A stretch of 64,000 nt of DNA from an uncultured Negativicutes bacterium (GCA_900752195.1 CAADUJ010000020.1:1-64000), one strand, 5' to 3'. Shown: positions 24,121 through 32,443, counted from the stretch's first letter. Program-made: numbers and translations. Notes: a model not told the origin generated them from the sequence alone.

Positions 24121-24548
24121 TGACTTACCGGGAAGCCTATGCCAAGGCATTACAGTATTTGAATATGAGATTTTTAAGCGAAGAGGAGCTGCGAAAAAAA
24201 CTCCGTGATGGCGAAACAGAAGAATCCGTCATTGATGAAGTGGTAGACATGCTCAAGGAGGAACACTTCCTCGATGATTATCGGTTGGCCGTAGACGTTT
24301 ATAATTATTACGTTCGTAAAAAGCAATATGGCAAGAACTATATTACCATCCGTCTGAAAAAAAGATATTTACCCATACCTGATGCCGATGATGTAGAGTA
24401 TCTCGATGAGCAAGCCGTTGCAGAACTTCTGGTACAGCGAAAATTCAAGTCCCGAAAGGATGCAAAGAAAATCGCCCGCTTCCTGGCATATCGCGGATTT
24501 GACTCGTGGGTGATTCGAGATATTATGGCGCAATGCACACTTTTGTAA
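24117..24548 (+). CDS. recX: Regulatory protein RecX
   Basis: A 143-residue RecX, which limits RecA filament growth. The family's three-helix repeats are visible: ALQYLNMRFLSEEELRKKL, DEVVDMLKEEHFLDDYRLAVDVYNYYV, and FKSRKDAKKIARFLAYRGFDSWVIRDIM. Length is near the family norm. The start codon overlaps the recA stop, so translation is coupled. ATG 24117 and ATG 24120 are both possible. Confidence 0.92.
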   Translation: MMTYREAYAKALQYLNMRFLSEEELRKKLRDGETEESVIDEVVDMLKEEHFLDDYRLAVDVYNYYVRKKQYGKNYITIRLKKRYLPIPDADDVEYLDEQAVAELLVQRKFKSRKDAKKIARFLAYRGFDSWVIRDIMAQCTLL

Positions 24549-24596
24549 ACCCCTTTGATAAAGGTGAAAAATAGCCGTTTCGGACGATGGTTCACC

Positions 24597-24625
24597 TTGA
24601 CAGAGTGGATAAAAAAATTTACAAT
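24597..24625 (+). promoter_or_regulatory. rny promoter
   Basis: A consensus TTGACA (24597-24602), 17-base spacer and TACAAT (24620-24625). It predicts a start near 24632 and a leader of about 138 bases before rny. Confidence 0.8.
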
Positions 24626-24713
24626 TATAAAAGCCAATAGTTTATGATTGGCAACTATTTTGCATAATTGTAGGTTTTTTAACTAATGATGTAAATGGAA
24701 TAATTACTCAGAT

Positions 24714-24744
24714 AAAAAGCCGGACTTTCCGTTCGGCTTTTTCT
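24714..24744 (+). terminator. Terminator inside the rny leader
   Basis: AAAAAGCCGGAC and GTTCGGCTTTTT form a compact hairpin with a T-run. It lies between the rny promoter and the rny ribosome site, so it would end a short transcript of about 110 bases unless antitermination or read-through occurs. It may also end recX transcripts. Confidence 0.82.
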
Positions 24745-24769
24745 TGTAAGAGGAGGTGAATAGTAGTAG

Positions 24770-26305
24770 ATGTTAGCAGTAATTGCTGCAGCTGTCGCCT
24801 GTGGTATCATCGGTATCGGCGCTGGTTATTATTACCGTCTCAAAATTGCCGAAGGCAAAATTGGCAAGGCCGAAGTAGAAGCCGAACGAATCATCACTAC
24901 AGCACGGCAGAATGCAGAATCGAGAAAGAAAGAACTCGTACTGGAAGGTAAGGAAGAAGTACATAAATTACGCTCTGACGCAGAACGGGAAAACCGTGAA
25001 CGACGCAATGAGTTACAGCGCATGGAACGGCGCTTGTTGCAGAAAGAAGAACACCTTGATAAAAAGGCCGATTCTATGGAAAAACGCGATGAGGCCATTC
25101 AGCGCAAAGAAGACGAAGTTGCACGGGTGCAGGAAAAAATCAATGCCCTTCATAGTCGTCAGATGGAAGAATTAGAACGCATTTCTGGCTTGACCTTCGA
25201 TGAAGCGAAGGAATTATTACTTAATAATGTAAAGAACGAAGTCAAACTTGATACGGCGAAGCTAATCAAGGGATTGGAAGAAGAAGCGAAGGAAACAGCT
25301 GAAATCAAAGCACGTGAAATTATTTCTACAGCAATTCAACGTTGTGCAGCTGATCATGTTGCAGAAACGACGGTTTCTGTTGTTGCATTACCTAATGACG
25401 AAATGAAGGGCCGGATCATTGGTCGTGAAGGCCGTAACATTCGAGCTATCGAAACGTTGACAGGCGTCGATTTAATCATTGATGATACGCCGGAAGCCGT
25501 TATTTTGTCATGCTTCGACCCGATTCGACGCGAAATCGCCCGCATCGCTCTGGAAAAACTGATTGCTGACGGTCGTATCCATCCGGCCCGCATCGAAGAA
25601 ATGGTTGAAAAGGCTCGCAAGGAAGTCAACCAGAAAATTCGTGAAGCCGGTGAACAAGCTACATACGAAGCTGGTGTCCATGGGCTACATCCGGAACTCG
25701 TCCGCATCTTGGGCCGCTTACGCTATCGTACGAGCTATGGTCAAAATGTATTGCGCCACTCCATAGAAGTTGCCCAGTTGGCTGGCATTATGGCTGGTGA
25801 ATTAGGCGTCGATGAAAATCTTGCTAAACGTGCTGGCTTGATTCACGATATTGGCAAAGCTCTTGACCATGATATGGAAGGTACTCATGTGACGATTGGC
25901 ATAGACGTAGCCAAGAAATATGGCGAATCGAAATTAGTCGTCAACTGTATCGGTGCACATCATGGTGATGAAGAACCGCGTACTGTCGAAGCTGTTCTCG
26001 TAGCAGCAGCCGACGCCGTCTCTGCAGCCCGTCCAGGCGCTAGACGAGAAACGTTGGAAAACTACTTGAAACGACTGACGAAACTTGAAGAAATCGCCAA
26101 GTCCTTTGAAGGTGTCGACGACTGCTTTGCGATTCAGGCAGGTCGTGAAATCCGAGTAATGGTAAAACCTGAAAAGATTGATGAAGCTGACTGTGTTCTT
26201 CTTGTCCACGATATTGTAAAACGAATCGAGGCCGAGTTAGAATACCCTGGTCAGATAAAAGTCGTAGTCATTCGGGAAACCCGGATGATCGATTATGCAA
26301 AATAA
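24770..26305 (+). CDS. rny: Ribonuclease Y
   Basis: A 511-residue membrane-bound endoribonuclease that starts mRNA decay in Firmicutes. It has an N-terminal membrane helix (about 2-20), a long charged coiled coil (about 25-160), a KH RNA-binding domain with GRIIGREGRNIRAIE, an HD metal-dependent nuclease domain with the HD pair in LIHDIGKALDHD, and a conserved C-terminal region. Length is normal. AGAGGAGGTG precedes the ATG. The upstream leader contains a terminator, hinting at attenuation or autoregulation. Confidence 0.97.
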   Translation: MLAVIAAAVACGIIGIGAGYYYRLKIAEGKIGKAEVEAERIITTARQNAESRKKELVLEGKEEVHKLRSDAERENRERRNELQRMERRLLQKEEHLDKKADSMEKRDEAIQRKEDEVARVQEKINALHSRQMEELERISGLTFDEAKELLLNNVKNEVKLDTAKLIKGLEEEAKETAEIKAREIISTAIQRCAADHVAETTVSVVALPNDEMKGRIIGREGRNIRAIETLTGVDLIIDDTPEAVILSCFDPIRREIARIALEKLIADGRIHPARIEEMVEKARKEVNQKIREAGEQATYEAGVHGLHPELVRILGRLRYRTSYGQNVLRHSIEVAQLAGIMAGELGVDENLAKRAGLIHDIGKALDHDMEGTHVTIGIDVAKKYGESKLVVNCIGAHHGDEEPRTVEAVLVAAADAVSAARPGARRETLENYLKRLTKLEEIAKSFEGVDDCFAIQAGREIRVMVKPEKIDEADCVLLVHDIVKRIEAELEYPGQIKVVVIRETRMIDYAK

Positions 26306-26312
26306 GAAATAT

Positions 26313-26347
26313 ATTCCCCCGCCCTTACGGCAGGGGAATTTTTTTCC
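26313..26347 (+). terminator. rny terminator
   Basis: ATTCCCC pairs with GGGGAAT around a short CG-rich loop and is followed by seven T. Confidence 0.88.
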
Positions 26348-26436
26348 AGACAGCTCGCCAACAATAGCCTGGCCAGGGATTCCAAGTAGCCCTTTCCATA
26401 ACAGCGAATCCCATCGTTTATCGTTTTTGTAATTTA

Positions 26437-26445
26437 TGGTATAAT
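26437..26445 (+). promoter_or_regulatory. Extended -10 promoter of the carboxyltransferase gene
   Basis: TGGTATAAT: a consensus TATAAT (26440-26445) with the upstream TG of an extended -10 element. No good -35 is visible. It lies 63 bases before the start codon. Confidence 0.65.
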
Positions 26446-26508
26446 AATCCTGTATATTATGTATGTAAACACGTAGTCTTTCTGACTGCTCATGGAGGAA
26501 TATAGTTT

Positions 26509-27879
26509 ATGGCTCAAGTTAAAATTACAGAAACAGTGCTCCGCGATGGACATCAGTCTATTGCGGCAACACGTATGCGGCTGAACCAGATGCTTCCGGC
26601 TCTCGAAGCGATGGATGAAATCGGCTACAATGCCTTGGAATGTTGGGGCGGCGCAACCTTTGATACGTGCATGCGTTTTCTCGATGAAGATCCGTGGGAA
26701 CGGCTTCGTACGATTAAGAAGCACGTGACGAAGACGCCTCTGCAGATGCTTTTCCGAGGACAGAATATCCTGGGATACCGCCATTATGCTGATGACGTAG
26801 TGTATGAATTTGTCAATCGTGCCGTTGATAACGGCATCGACATCATCCGCGTTTTCGATGCACTGAATGATCCTCGCAACATGGAAGCGGCTATCAAGGC
26901 AGCAAAGGATACGAAATCTGTTCATGTTCAGGGTACACTGGTATACACAATCAGTCCTATCCATACATTGGAATCGTTTACGAAGGTCGCGGCGGAATTG
27001 GAACAAATGGGTGTCGATTCGATATGCATTAAAGATATGTCAGGCCTTCTCAGCCCGTACGATGCATATAATCTCGTCCGTATGTTGAAAAAGCACCTTC
27101 ATGTGCCCATTGAGCTTCATACGCATTGTACCTGTGGCTTCGGCGAAATGACGTACATGAAAGCTGTTGAAGCTGGCGTCGATATCATTGATACGGCATT
27201 GTCTCCTTTTGGTGAAATTACGAGCCAGCCGGCGACGGAAACGATGGTCATGGCCCTTCACGATACCATTTATGACACGGGAATCGATATTGAAAAATTG
27301 TGGCCTTTAACACAGCACTTTAAGAATGTCCGTAAGGATTTGGCAAATGAATTCAAACTGACTATGCCGGATCAAATCAACCCGGCTGTCCGGAAATATC
27401 AGATTCCCGGCGGCATGTTGACGAATTTGTACAACCAGCTGAAGAGTCAGGGGGCAGAGGACCGTTTTGATGAAGTCTTGGCAGAAATGCCGAATGTCCG
27501 CCGCGATTTAGGGTATCCGCCACTCGTAACGCCGACAAGTCAGATTTGTGGTTCCGAAGCGGCATTGAATGTTCTCTTTGGCCGTTACAAGATGATTTCC
27601 AACGAAGTCCGTGATTTGGTTCGCGGGAAATACGGCCGCGTGCCCGGTGAAATTACAGACGAATTCCGCAAACTTTGTATTGGCGATGAAAAACCTATTA
27701 CATATCGGCCTGCAGATGATCTTAAACCTGAACTTGGTAAAGCGAAGGATGAACTGGCCAAAGAAGGTTTCCCCAATGCAAGTCGCGAAGATGTACTCAG
27801 TTATGCCATTTTCCCGGAAGTGGCCCTTCCTTTCTTCCGGAAGCGGCAACAATCCATGGCCCCATCTGAGAAGGATTGA
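26509..27879 (+). CDS. Biotin-dependent carboxyltransferase subunit (OadA/PycB/transcarboxylase 5S type) without biotin domain
   Basis: A 456-residue carboxyltransferase that would move CO2 between carboxybiotin and pyruvate/oxaloacetate. The metal-binding RDGHQS segment (about 13-18), the Lys of CIKDMSG (about residue 170) and the metal-ligand histidines in ELHTHCTCG are present, followed by the conserved PGGMLTNL region. The C-terminal biotinyl domain of OadA is absent, so a separate biotin carrier protein is needed. No beta/gamma subunit or carrier gene is adjacent. Possible complexes are oxaloacetate decarboxylase, pyruvate carboxylase (two-subunit form) or methylmalonyl-CoA:pyruvate transcarboxylase; the sequence alone does not decide. 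Confidence 0.88.
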   Translation: MAQVKITETVLRDGHQSIAATRMRLNQMLPALEAMDEIGYNALECWGGATFDTCMRFLDEDPWERLRTIKKHVTKTPLQMLFRGQNILGYRHYADDVVYEFVNRAVDNGIDIIRVFDALNDPRNMEAAIKAAKDTKSVHVQGTLVYTISPIHTLESFTKVAAELEQMGVDSICIKDMSGLLSPYDAYNLVRMLKKHLHVPIELHTHCTCGFGEMTYMKAVEAGVDIIDTALSPFGEITSQPATETMVMALHDTIYDTGIDIEKLWPLTQHFKNVRKDLANEFKLTMPDQINPAVRKYQIPGGMLTNLYNQLKSQGAEDRFDEVLAEMPNVRRDLGYPPLVTPTSQICGSEAALNVLFGRYKMISNEVRDLVRGKYGRVPGEITDEFRKLCIGDEKPITYRPADDLKPELGKAKDELAKEGFPNASREDVLSYAIFPEVALPFFRKRQQSMAPSEKD

Positions 27880-27883
27880 TGGA

Positions 27884-27913
27884 TTGACAAAGGTGGGATG
27901 ACATCGGTATAAT
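27884..27913 (+). promoter_or_regulatory. Promoter of the ZTP riboswitch-fhs unit
   Basis: TTGACA (27884-27889), 18-base spacer, TATAAT (27908-27913). It starts four bases after the carboxyltransferase stop codon and predicts a start near 27920, the 5' edge of the riboswitch. Confidence 0.82.
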
Positions 27914-27919
27914 AATGGA

Positions 27920-28017
27920 GTAATCATGTGACTGACGGAAGTGGACTAACCACAGGGAGCATGATCGTAATGAGCCGACCGTCTGGGCAAATAGTCCGGA
28001 TGGCCGGCTATTTTTTC
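27920..28017 (+). promoter_or_regulatory. ZTP (pfl) riboswitch with terminator
   Basis: The leader matches the pfl/ZTP motif. A 5' GTGACTGACGG arm, a CCAC-closed stem and GGGAG lead to the highly conserved GCCGACCG-CTGGGC block. The family's GGCG/CGCC pairing is replaced by GACG/CGTC on both strands, a compensatory change that supports the fold. A terminator hairpin (AATAGTCCGG...CCGGCTATT plus T-run, about 27989-28016) follows. ZTP or ZMP, which accumulate when 10-formyl-tetrahydrofolate is short, would prevent termination and raise expression of fhs and fchA. Confidence 0.9.
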
Positions 28018-28045
28018 TACGCTTTCGAGAACAGGAGCTGATCCC

Positions 28046-29725
28046 ATGGCAAAGGTATTAAGTGACATTGAAATCGCACAGCAGACGAAGCTAGAATCGA
28101 TTGTAGACATTGCAAAAAAAGTAGGACTCACAGAAGATGATTTGGAATTATATGGTAAATATAAGGCCAAAATTTCCTTTGATGCTATTAAGAGACTATC
28201 GAAGAATAAAGATGGCAAGCTCGTGTTGGTAACGGCTATTACACCGACTCCGGCTGGTGAAGGCAAAACGCTGACGACCATCGGCCTTGCGCAGGCATTG
28301 AACCAACTTGGACATAAGACGATGACCTGTCTACGGGAACCGTCCTTAGGTCCTGTATTCGGCATCAAAGGCGGCGCTGCTGGCGGTGGCTATTCACAGG
28401 TCCTTCCTATGGAAGATATTAATCTTCATTTTACTGGTGATATGCATGCCATTACAGCGGCCAATAACCTTCTGGCAGCGGCCATCGACAATCACGTCCA
28501 TCAAGGCAATGCTCTCGGCATTGACGTCCGTCGTATTGTGTGGAAACGTGTCATGGACATGAATGACCGTGCCCTTCGGGATATCGTTGTTGGTCTTGGT
28601 GGTAAGGTCAATGGTTTTCCGAGAGAAGATCACTTCATGATTACCGTTGCGTCGGAAATCATGGCCTGCCTGTGCCTGGCATCGGATTTAATGGATCTCA
28701 AAAAACGTATGGGAGATATCATCGTGGCCTATACGTTAGATGGACAGCCTGTCACATGCCGTCAATTAGGTGTCGACGGGGCTATGGCTATTCTTATGAA
28801 GGATGCCATTAAGCCGAATCTCGTTCAGACTACAGAAAATACACCGGCTCTCGTTCACGGCGGACCATTTGCTAATATTGCCCATGGTTGCAACTCTGTC
28901 GTCGCGACGAAGCTGTCTCTCAAGATGGGGGACATCACCGTAACAGAAGCTGGTTTCGGTGCCGATCTGGGCGCGGAAAAATTTATGGATATTAAGTGCC
29001 GCTTTGCCGGTATCAAACCAGATGCCGTTGTCATTGTTGCCACAATCCGGGCGTTGAAGATGCATGGCGGCGTAGACAAGAAGAATTTACAAGAAGAAAA
29101 CACCGACGCATTGAAAAAAGGTTTTGCAAATCTTGCTAAACACGTAGAAAACATGCGCAAATTCGATGTTCCCGTAGTCGTGGGCATCAATCGGTTCCTC
29201 ACGGATCAGGATGCAGAAATTGAAACGCTCACAAAACTTTGTGACGACTTTGGCGTACCGTCAGCCTTGAACAACTGCTGGGCTGAAGGAGGTAAGGGTG
29301 GCTTAGAATTAGGCAAAAAGGTCCTAGAACTCATGGAACAGCCTAAGACACCGTATAAACCTATTTATGATGTAAACGACACGATCCTTCATAAGCTGGA
29401 AACCTTAACAAAAGAAATTTATGGCGGCTCCGGTGTCATCCTGGAAGGAAAAGCACCGAAACAGATTGCCGAATTAGAAAAATTAGGCCTCGATAAGATG
29501 CCTGTATGCGTGGCTAAAACGCAGTATTCACTTTCTGATGACCCGACTCTCTTAGGGGCACCAAAGGATTTCAAGATTACCGTAAAAGACGTCCGCGTCT
29601 GCACGGGAGCTGGCTTCATCGTATGTCAGACGAGTAACATCATGGTCATGCCAGGCCTGCCGAAAGTACCTGCGGCAAACCGCATGGACATTGATGCGGA
29701 TGGAACCATTACAGGATTATTTTAA
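28046..29725 (+). CDS. fhs: Formate-tetrahydrofolate ligase
   Basis: A 559-residue ATP-dependent 10-formyl-tetrahydrofolate synthetase. The ATP-binding P-loop-like segment TPTPAGEGKTLTTIGLAQ lies at about 67-84, followed by REPSLGPVFGIKGGAAGGGYSQV-type family sequence (read in two parts) and the C-terminal TGAGFIVCQTSNIMVMPGLP region. Length is normal. It supplies one-carbon units for purine synthesis. ACAGGAGC precedes the ATG. It is controlled by the ZTP riboswitch and followed five bases later by fchA. Confidence 0.97.
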   Translation: MAKVLSDIEIAQQTKLESIVDIAKKVGLTEDDLELYGKYKAKISFDAIKRLSKNKDGKLVLVTAITPTPAGEGKTLTTIGLAQALNQLGHKTMTCLREPSLGPVFGIKGGAAGGGYSQVLPMEDINLHFTGDMHAITAANNLLAAAIDNHVHQGNALGIDVRRIVWKRVMDMNDRALRDIVVGLGGKVNGFPREDHFMITVASEIMACLCLASDLMDLKKRMGDIIVAYTLDGQPVTCRQLGVDGAMAILMKDAIKPNLVQTTENTPALVHGGPFANIAHGCNSVVATKLSLKMGDITVTEAGFGADLGAEKFMDIKCRFAGIKPDAVVIVATIRALKMHGGVDKKNLQEENTDALKKGFANLAKHVENMRKFDVPVVVGINRFLTDQDAEIETLTKLCDDFGVPSALNNCWAEGGKGGLELGKKVLELMEQPKTPYKPIYDVNDTILHKLETLTKEIYGGSGVILEGKAPKQIAELEKLGLDKMPVCVAKTQYSLSDDPTLLGAPKDFKITVKDVRVCTGAGFIVCQTSNIMVMPGLPKVPAANRMDIDADGTITGLF

Positions 29726-29730
29726 GGAAT

Positions 29731-30354
29731 ATGATGACTAAGAATTTTTGTGAGTATACAGTAGAAGATGTATTGGCGGCTACGGCTTCGAAAGAGCCGA
29801 TTCCCGGTGGAGGTGGTATTGCTGCGTTAACGGCAGCATCGGCAGCGGCGCTGGTAGAAATGGTTGCCAATCTGACCATTGGTAAGGAACAGTACGCTGA
29901 CGTCGAACGCTTGATGAAGCAGATTGTCGTGCAGGCAGCAACGCTTAGGACGCGCTACCTACAGGGTATTGATGCAGATGGAGCTGCATTTTCCGGTGTG
30001 ATTACAGCCGTCCGCTTGCCTAAGGATACGCCGGCGCGGAAAGAAAAAGTGCAGCAGGCCTTTAAGAAAGCGGCTCAAGTACCGTTTGAGCTGGGAAAGG
30101 ACATTTTCCGCATTTTGGAACTGGCAGAGCAGGTTGTACAGTTTGGCAATGCCTGGGTTATCACCGATGGTGCGATTGCAGCAATGAATGCTCGCGCGGC
30201 TATGCGTTCTTCCTTTTATAGTGTGCGCATTAATTTGCAATCCATTACAGATGAAGAATTTGTGACAGCAATGGAACGTTCCATGAAAGATATTGAAGAA
30301 CGGGCAGCTCTTATTGAAGAAGTGGTAGAACGGAAATATCGGGAACGGCGCTGA
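29731..30354 (+). CDS. fchA: Methenyltetrahydrofolate cyclohydrolase (FchA/FTCD_C family)
   Basis: A 207-residue protein of the formiminotransferase-cyclodeaminase C-terminal family, which in anaerobes interconverts methenyl- and formyl-tetrahydrofolate. The family start YTVEDVLAATASKEPIPGGGGIAALTAASAAALV is recognisable in parts: PGGGGIAAL and SAAALVEMVANLT. It sits five bases after fhs, so both enzymes share the ZTP-controlled transcript. Adjacent ATG codons at 29731 and 29734 are both possible starts. Confidence 0.9.
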   Translation: MMTKNFCEYTVEDVLAATASKEPIPGGGGIAALTAASAAALVEMVANLTIGKEQYADVERLMKQIVVQAATLRTRYLQGIDADGAAFSGVITAVRLPKDTPARKEKVQQAFKKAAQVPFELGKDIFRILELAEQVVQFGNAWVITDGAIAAMNARAAMRSSFYSVRINLQSITDEEFVTAMERSMKDIEERAALIEEVVERKYRERR

Positions 30355-30366
30355 GACGAATAATGT

Positions 30367-30417
30367 AAAAAAACATGCCCTTTCATGGTTTGAAATCATG
30401 GGAGGGCATGTTTTTTG
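30367..30417. terminator. Bidirectional terminator between fchA and the metal hydrolase gene
   Basis: A long inverted repeat, AAAACATGCCCT...AGGGCATGTTTT with inner TCATG/CATGA pairing, has a T-run to the right and an A-run to the left. It serves the convergent genes on both sides. Confidence 0.92.
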
Positions 30418-30426
30418 TATAGGTGA

Positions 30427-31092
30427 TTATAGTTCTACAGTACTATCAGGGGTGACGAGCGTGACAGGGATATGATATGTTTCTTCTGTATACGTCTTGA
30501 ATTCCTTCGGATTGGCATGGATGACAGGCCACGTGTCATAATGAATGGGGATGACGTGACGTGGCGCAATCCACGAGGCTGCCAGTGCTGCGTCATGGGC
30601 ACCCATAGTAAAGTTGTCGCCAATGGGAAGAAGGGCGTAATCAATGGTGCCGAAACGGCTGTGGAGTTTCATGTCAGAATATAGAGCCGTATCACCGGCA
30701 AAATAGATACGTTTTCCTCCCATTTCAATGATGGCACCACTGGCCATACCGCCGGGGACGCCAGAGCCGTGGAATGCCAGTGTCAGATACAGGGATCCGA
30801 ACGGAAGTGCAACGGTACCGCCAATGTGCATGGCATGGGTCTTGCAACCCATAGAAGCTGCTTTCCCTGCAATTTCTGCCGTACCGATGATGATGGCATC
30901 ATTGGCTTTGGCAATTCTTTCGGCATCACCATAATGATCGCCGTGGCCGTGAGATATATATATAAATTGACAGGAAATGTCTTGCGGATCCGTTTTAGTC
31001 CACGGATTTTCTGTGATGAAAGGATCACAGACGAGTGTATACGTGCCATCGTTGAGTGAAAAGGCTGAATGGCCAAAATAATGTAGTTTCAT
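30427..31092 (-). CDS. UPF0173-type metal-dependent hydrolase
   Basis: A 221-residue metallo-beta-lactamase-fold hydrolase of the YtkL/UPF0173 group. The metal motif SHGHGDHYGD (HxHxDH) is intact. Other ligands lie in the FHGSG region, AGDTALYSDM (Asp) and VIPIHYDTWP (His). The substrate is unknown. A longer frame reaches 31110, but ATG 31092 is preferred because AAAGAGGTG lies just before it and MKLHYFGHSAF is the usual family start. It is transcribed away from the cupin gene. Confidence 0.9.
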   Translation of the reverse strand: MKLHYFGHSAFSLNDGTYTLVCDPFITENPWTKTDPQDISCQFIYISHGHGDHYGDAERIAKANDAIIIGTAEIAGKAASMGCKTHAMHIGGTVALPFGSLYLTLAFHGSGVPGGMASGAIIEMGGKRIYFAGDTALYSDMKLHSRFGTIDYALLPIGDNFTMGAHDAALAASWIAPRHVIPIHYDTWPVIHANPKEFKTYTEETYHIPVTLVTPDSTVEL

Positions 31093-31217
31093 GACGAGCA
31101 CCTCTTTCATCGGAAAGTAAATTTATTATTTCTATTATAGTACCTATGTGTAAATCGTGCTACAATAGAGACATAGATTCGATGCATATTCTTATACGAT
31201 GTGAGGAGTGATTCCCA

Positions 31218-31559
31218 ATGATACGCAAAGAAATGAGAAAAGAAGTAGAACATCTTGCCGGTGGCAAGGGAACATGTACAGTCTGTTCCATCGTAACGAA
31301 AGATGAACTGTTAGGTCACGGCCGGCTGTATTCGAAGGTAATCGTTCCTCCTGGAGCAAGCCTCGGTTTCCATCAGCATATCGGTGAAACAGAACCGTAT
31401 TATATCCTTTCTGGTGAAGGCGATTTTACCGATAATGACGGTACTGTCACGAAAGTAGGTCCTGGCGATTGCTGCATCATCGAACCGGGCCAGTCCCACG
31501 GCATTGCCAATACTGGTACAGAAAATCTCGAATTCATGGCACTCGTCTATTATGATTGA
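31218..31559 (+). CDS. Single-domain cupin protein
   Basis: A 113-residue cupin beta-barrel. Cupin motif 1 appears as GFHQHIGETEPYYILSGEG (two His and a Glu as metal ligands), and motif 2 as PGDCCIIEPGQSHGIAN (His). It is probably metal-binding; its reaction is unknown. GTGAGGAG lies before the ATG. A hypothetical C_GCAxxG-type redox gene follows 54 bases downstream, so the two may be in one operon. Confidence 0.85.
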   Translation: MIRKEMRKEVEHLAGGKGTCTVCSIVTKDELLGHGRLYSKVIVPPGASLGFHQHIGETEPYYILSGEGDFTDNDGTVTKVGPGDCCIIEPGQSHGIANTGTENLEFMALVYYD

Positions 31560-31613
31560 TTACCCATAAGAAAGTTTTTATAGACACAATAGGACAGAAA
31601 GAGGAGTAGCGTT

Positions 31614-32009
31614 TTGGGAAAATACGTAGAAAAAGCAAAACAAATCCGTAATGATGGTTCTTTGGGTTATAACTGTGCACAAGCCGTAACGGTTGCATTT
31701 TCTGATGTGACAGGCCTTACGGAAGAACAATCCGCAAAGGTAGCGGCCAACTTCGGTGGAGGCATGAGACGTGGTGCTACATGCGGTGCTATCACAGGTG
31801 GTCTCATGGTACTAGGTCTCATAGGAATTGAACAAGGCCCGATCATTGCCGACTATTATCAATCCTTCCGTAATCGTCATGAAGGATGCCTGGAATGTGC
31901 CGACTTACTCCGGATGAATGCCGAAAAAGGCTGTCAGAAAAAAACACACTGCGATAACATGGTCTATGAAGCCGTTCACATCATTGAAACGCTTATAGAA
32001 AAATCGTAG
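31614..32009 (+). CDS. C_GCAxxG_C_C family redox-type protein
   Basis: A 131-residue protein of the C_GCAxxG_C_C family. Seen: YNCAQAV near residue 19, GGGMRRGATCGAITGGLMVLG in mid-protein (read in parts), and C-terminal cysteines in GCLECADLL, GCQKKTHCDN. Family members are thought to be redox-active and often accompany oxidoreductases; no function is established. It starts with TTG after AGAGGAG. Its cysteines could hold metal or a disulfide. Confidence 0.85.
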   Translation: MGKYVEKAKQIRNDGSLGYNCAQAVTVAFSDVTGLTEEQSAKVAANFGGGMRRGATCGAITGGLMVLGLIGIEQGPIIADYYQSFRNRHEGCLECADLLRMNAEKGCQKKTHCDNMVYEAVHIIETLIEKS

Positions 32010-32055
32010 CAGTTTTGATGGTAAAGAGAAAAGTAATGCTTGAGAGGAGGTAACC

Positions 32056-32205
32056 ATGAGCTTTTGGGACGAAATGGCTAAAACCATCGATGAAGGAGAA
32101 GCTAAAAAGAAAGAGCAGGACATTTATCAGAATGCCTTTCATGAATTAGCAGAAAAACTTCAGGAACTGCGTACAAAGCATGAAGAAACACAAGAAAAGA
32201 AATAA
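32056..32205 (+). CDS. Small hypothetical protein, 49 residues
   Basis: A 49-codon gene with a strong GAGGAGG site seven bases before its ATG, 46 bases after the preceding gene. The protein starts MSFWDEMAKTIDEGEA and is highly charged (Lys/Glu-rich), predicted to be one long helix, with no cysteine or membrane segment. A terminator follows 18 bases after the stop. The tight placement and ribosome site support expression. I do not recognise the family. It may be a partner of the C_GCAxxG protein, but that is only suggested by position. Confidence 0.7.
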   Translation: MSFWDEMAKTIDEGEAKKKEQDIYQNAFHELAEKLQELRTKHEETQEKK

Positions 32206-32223
32206 ATCAAAACAAACATTTGA

Positions 32224-32281
32224 ACAAGGCACGGAATGACAACAAGCCCTTATGGGGTAGGTTATTCCGTGCCTTGTTTTA
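32224..32281 (+). terminator. Terminator of the cupin/C_GCAxxG unit
   Basis: CAAGGCACGGAAT pairs with ATTCCGTGCCTTG, followed by TTTTATT. The loop of about 30 bases is long but the stem is perfect. Confidence 0.82.
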
Positions 32282-32443
32282 TTAAAATCGTATTAAAAAG
32301 AGAATATAGATTAAAATTCGATTAGAAAAATGGAAAGATTGGGCCTATTGTCTTAAAATACCATTAAAAAACAGTCTATTCTAAGACAATCGCATCCTTT
32401 CTATGCTATGCTGTATGTGGAACAAGGGCAGAAAGGCGGTACC
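32281..32443 (+). promoter_or_regulatory. Pilus operon control region with three 11-bp-spaced repeat pairs
   Basis: Three pairs of TTA-centred half-sites are each exactly 11 bp apart: TTAAAA at 32282 and 32293, GATTA at 32309 and 32320, and TTAAAA-type at 32353 and 32364. The middle pair (GATTAAAATTCGATTAGA) nearly matches the reverse complement of the site at 3962-3982. This is the pattern of OmpR/PhoB-family operators. A weak promoter follows (AAGACA 32383-32388, 18-base spacer, TATGCT 32407-32412), as expected if activation is needed. Confidence 0.6.

Noticed and set aside
25354..25707. Long antisense open frames inside rny, ileS, fhs, ftsK and others
   Set aside because: They lie opposite strongly conserved genes, have no ribosome sites, and show the Ser/Arg-rich composition of antisense translations.
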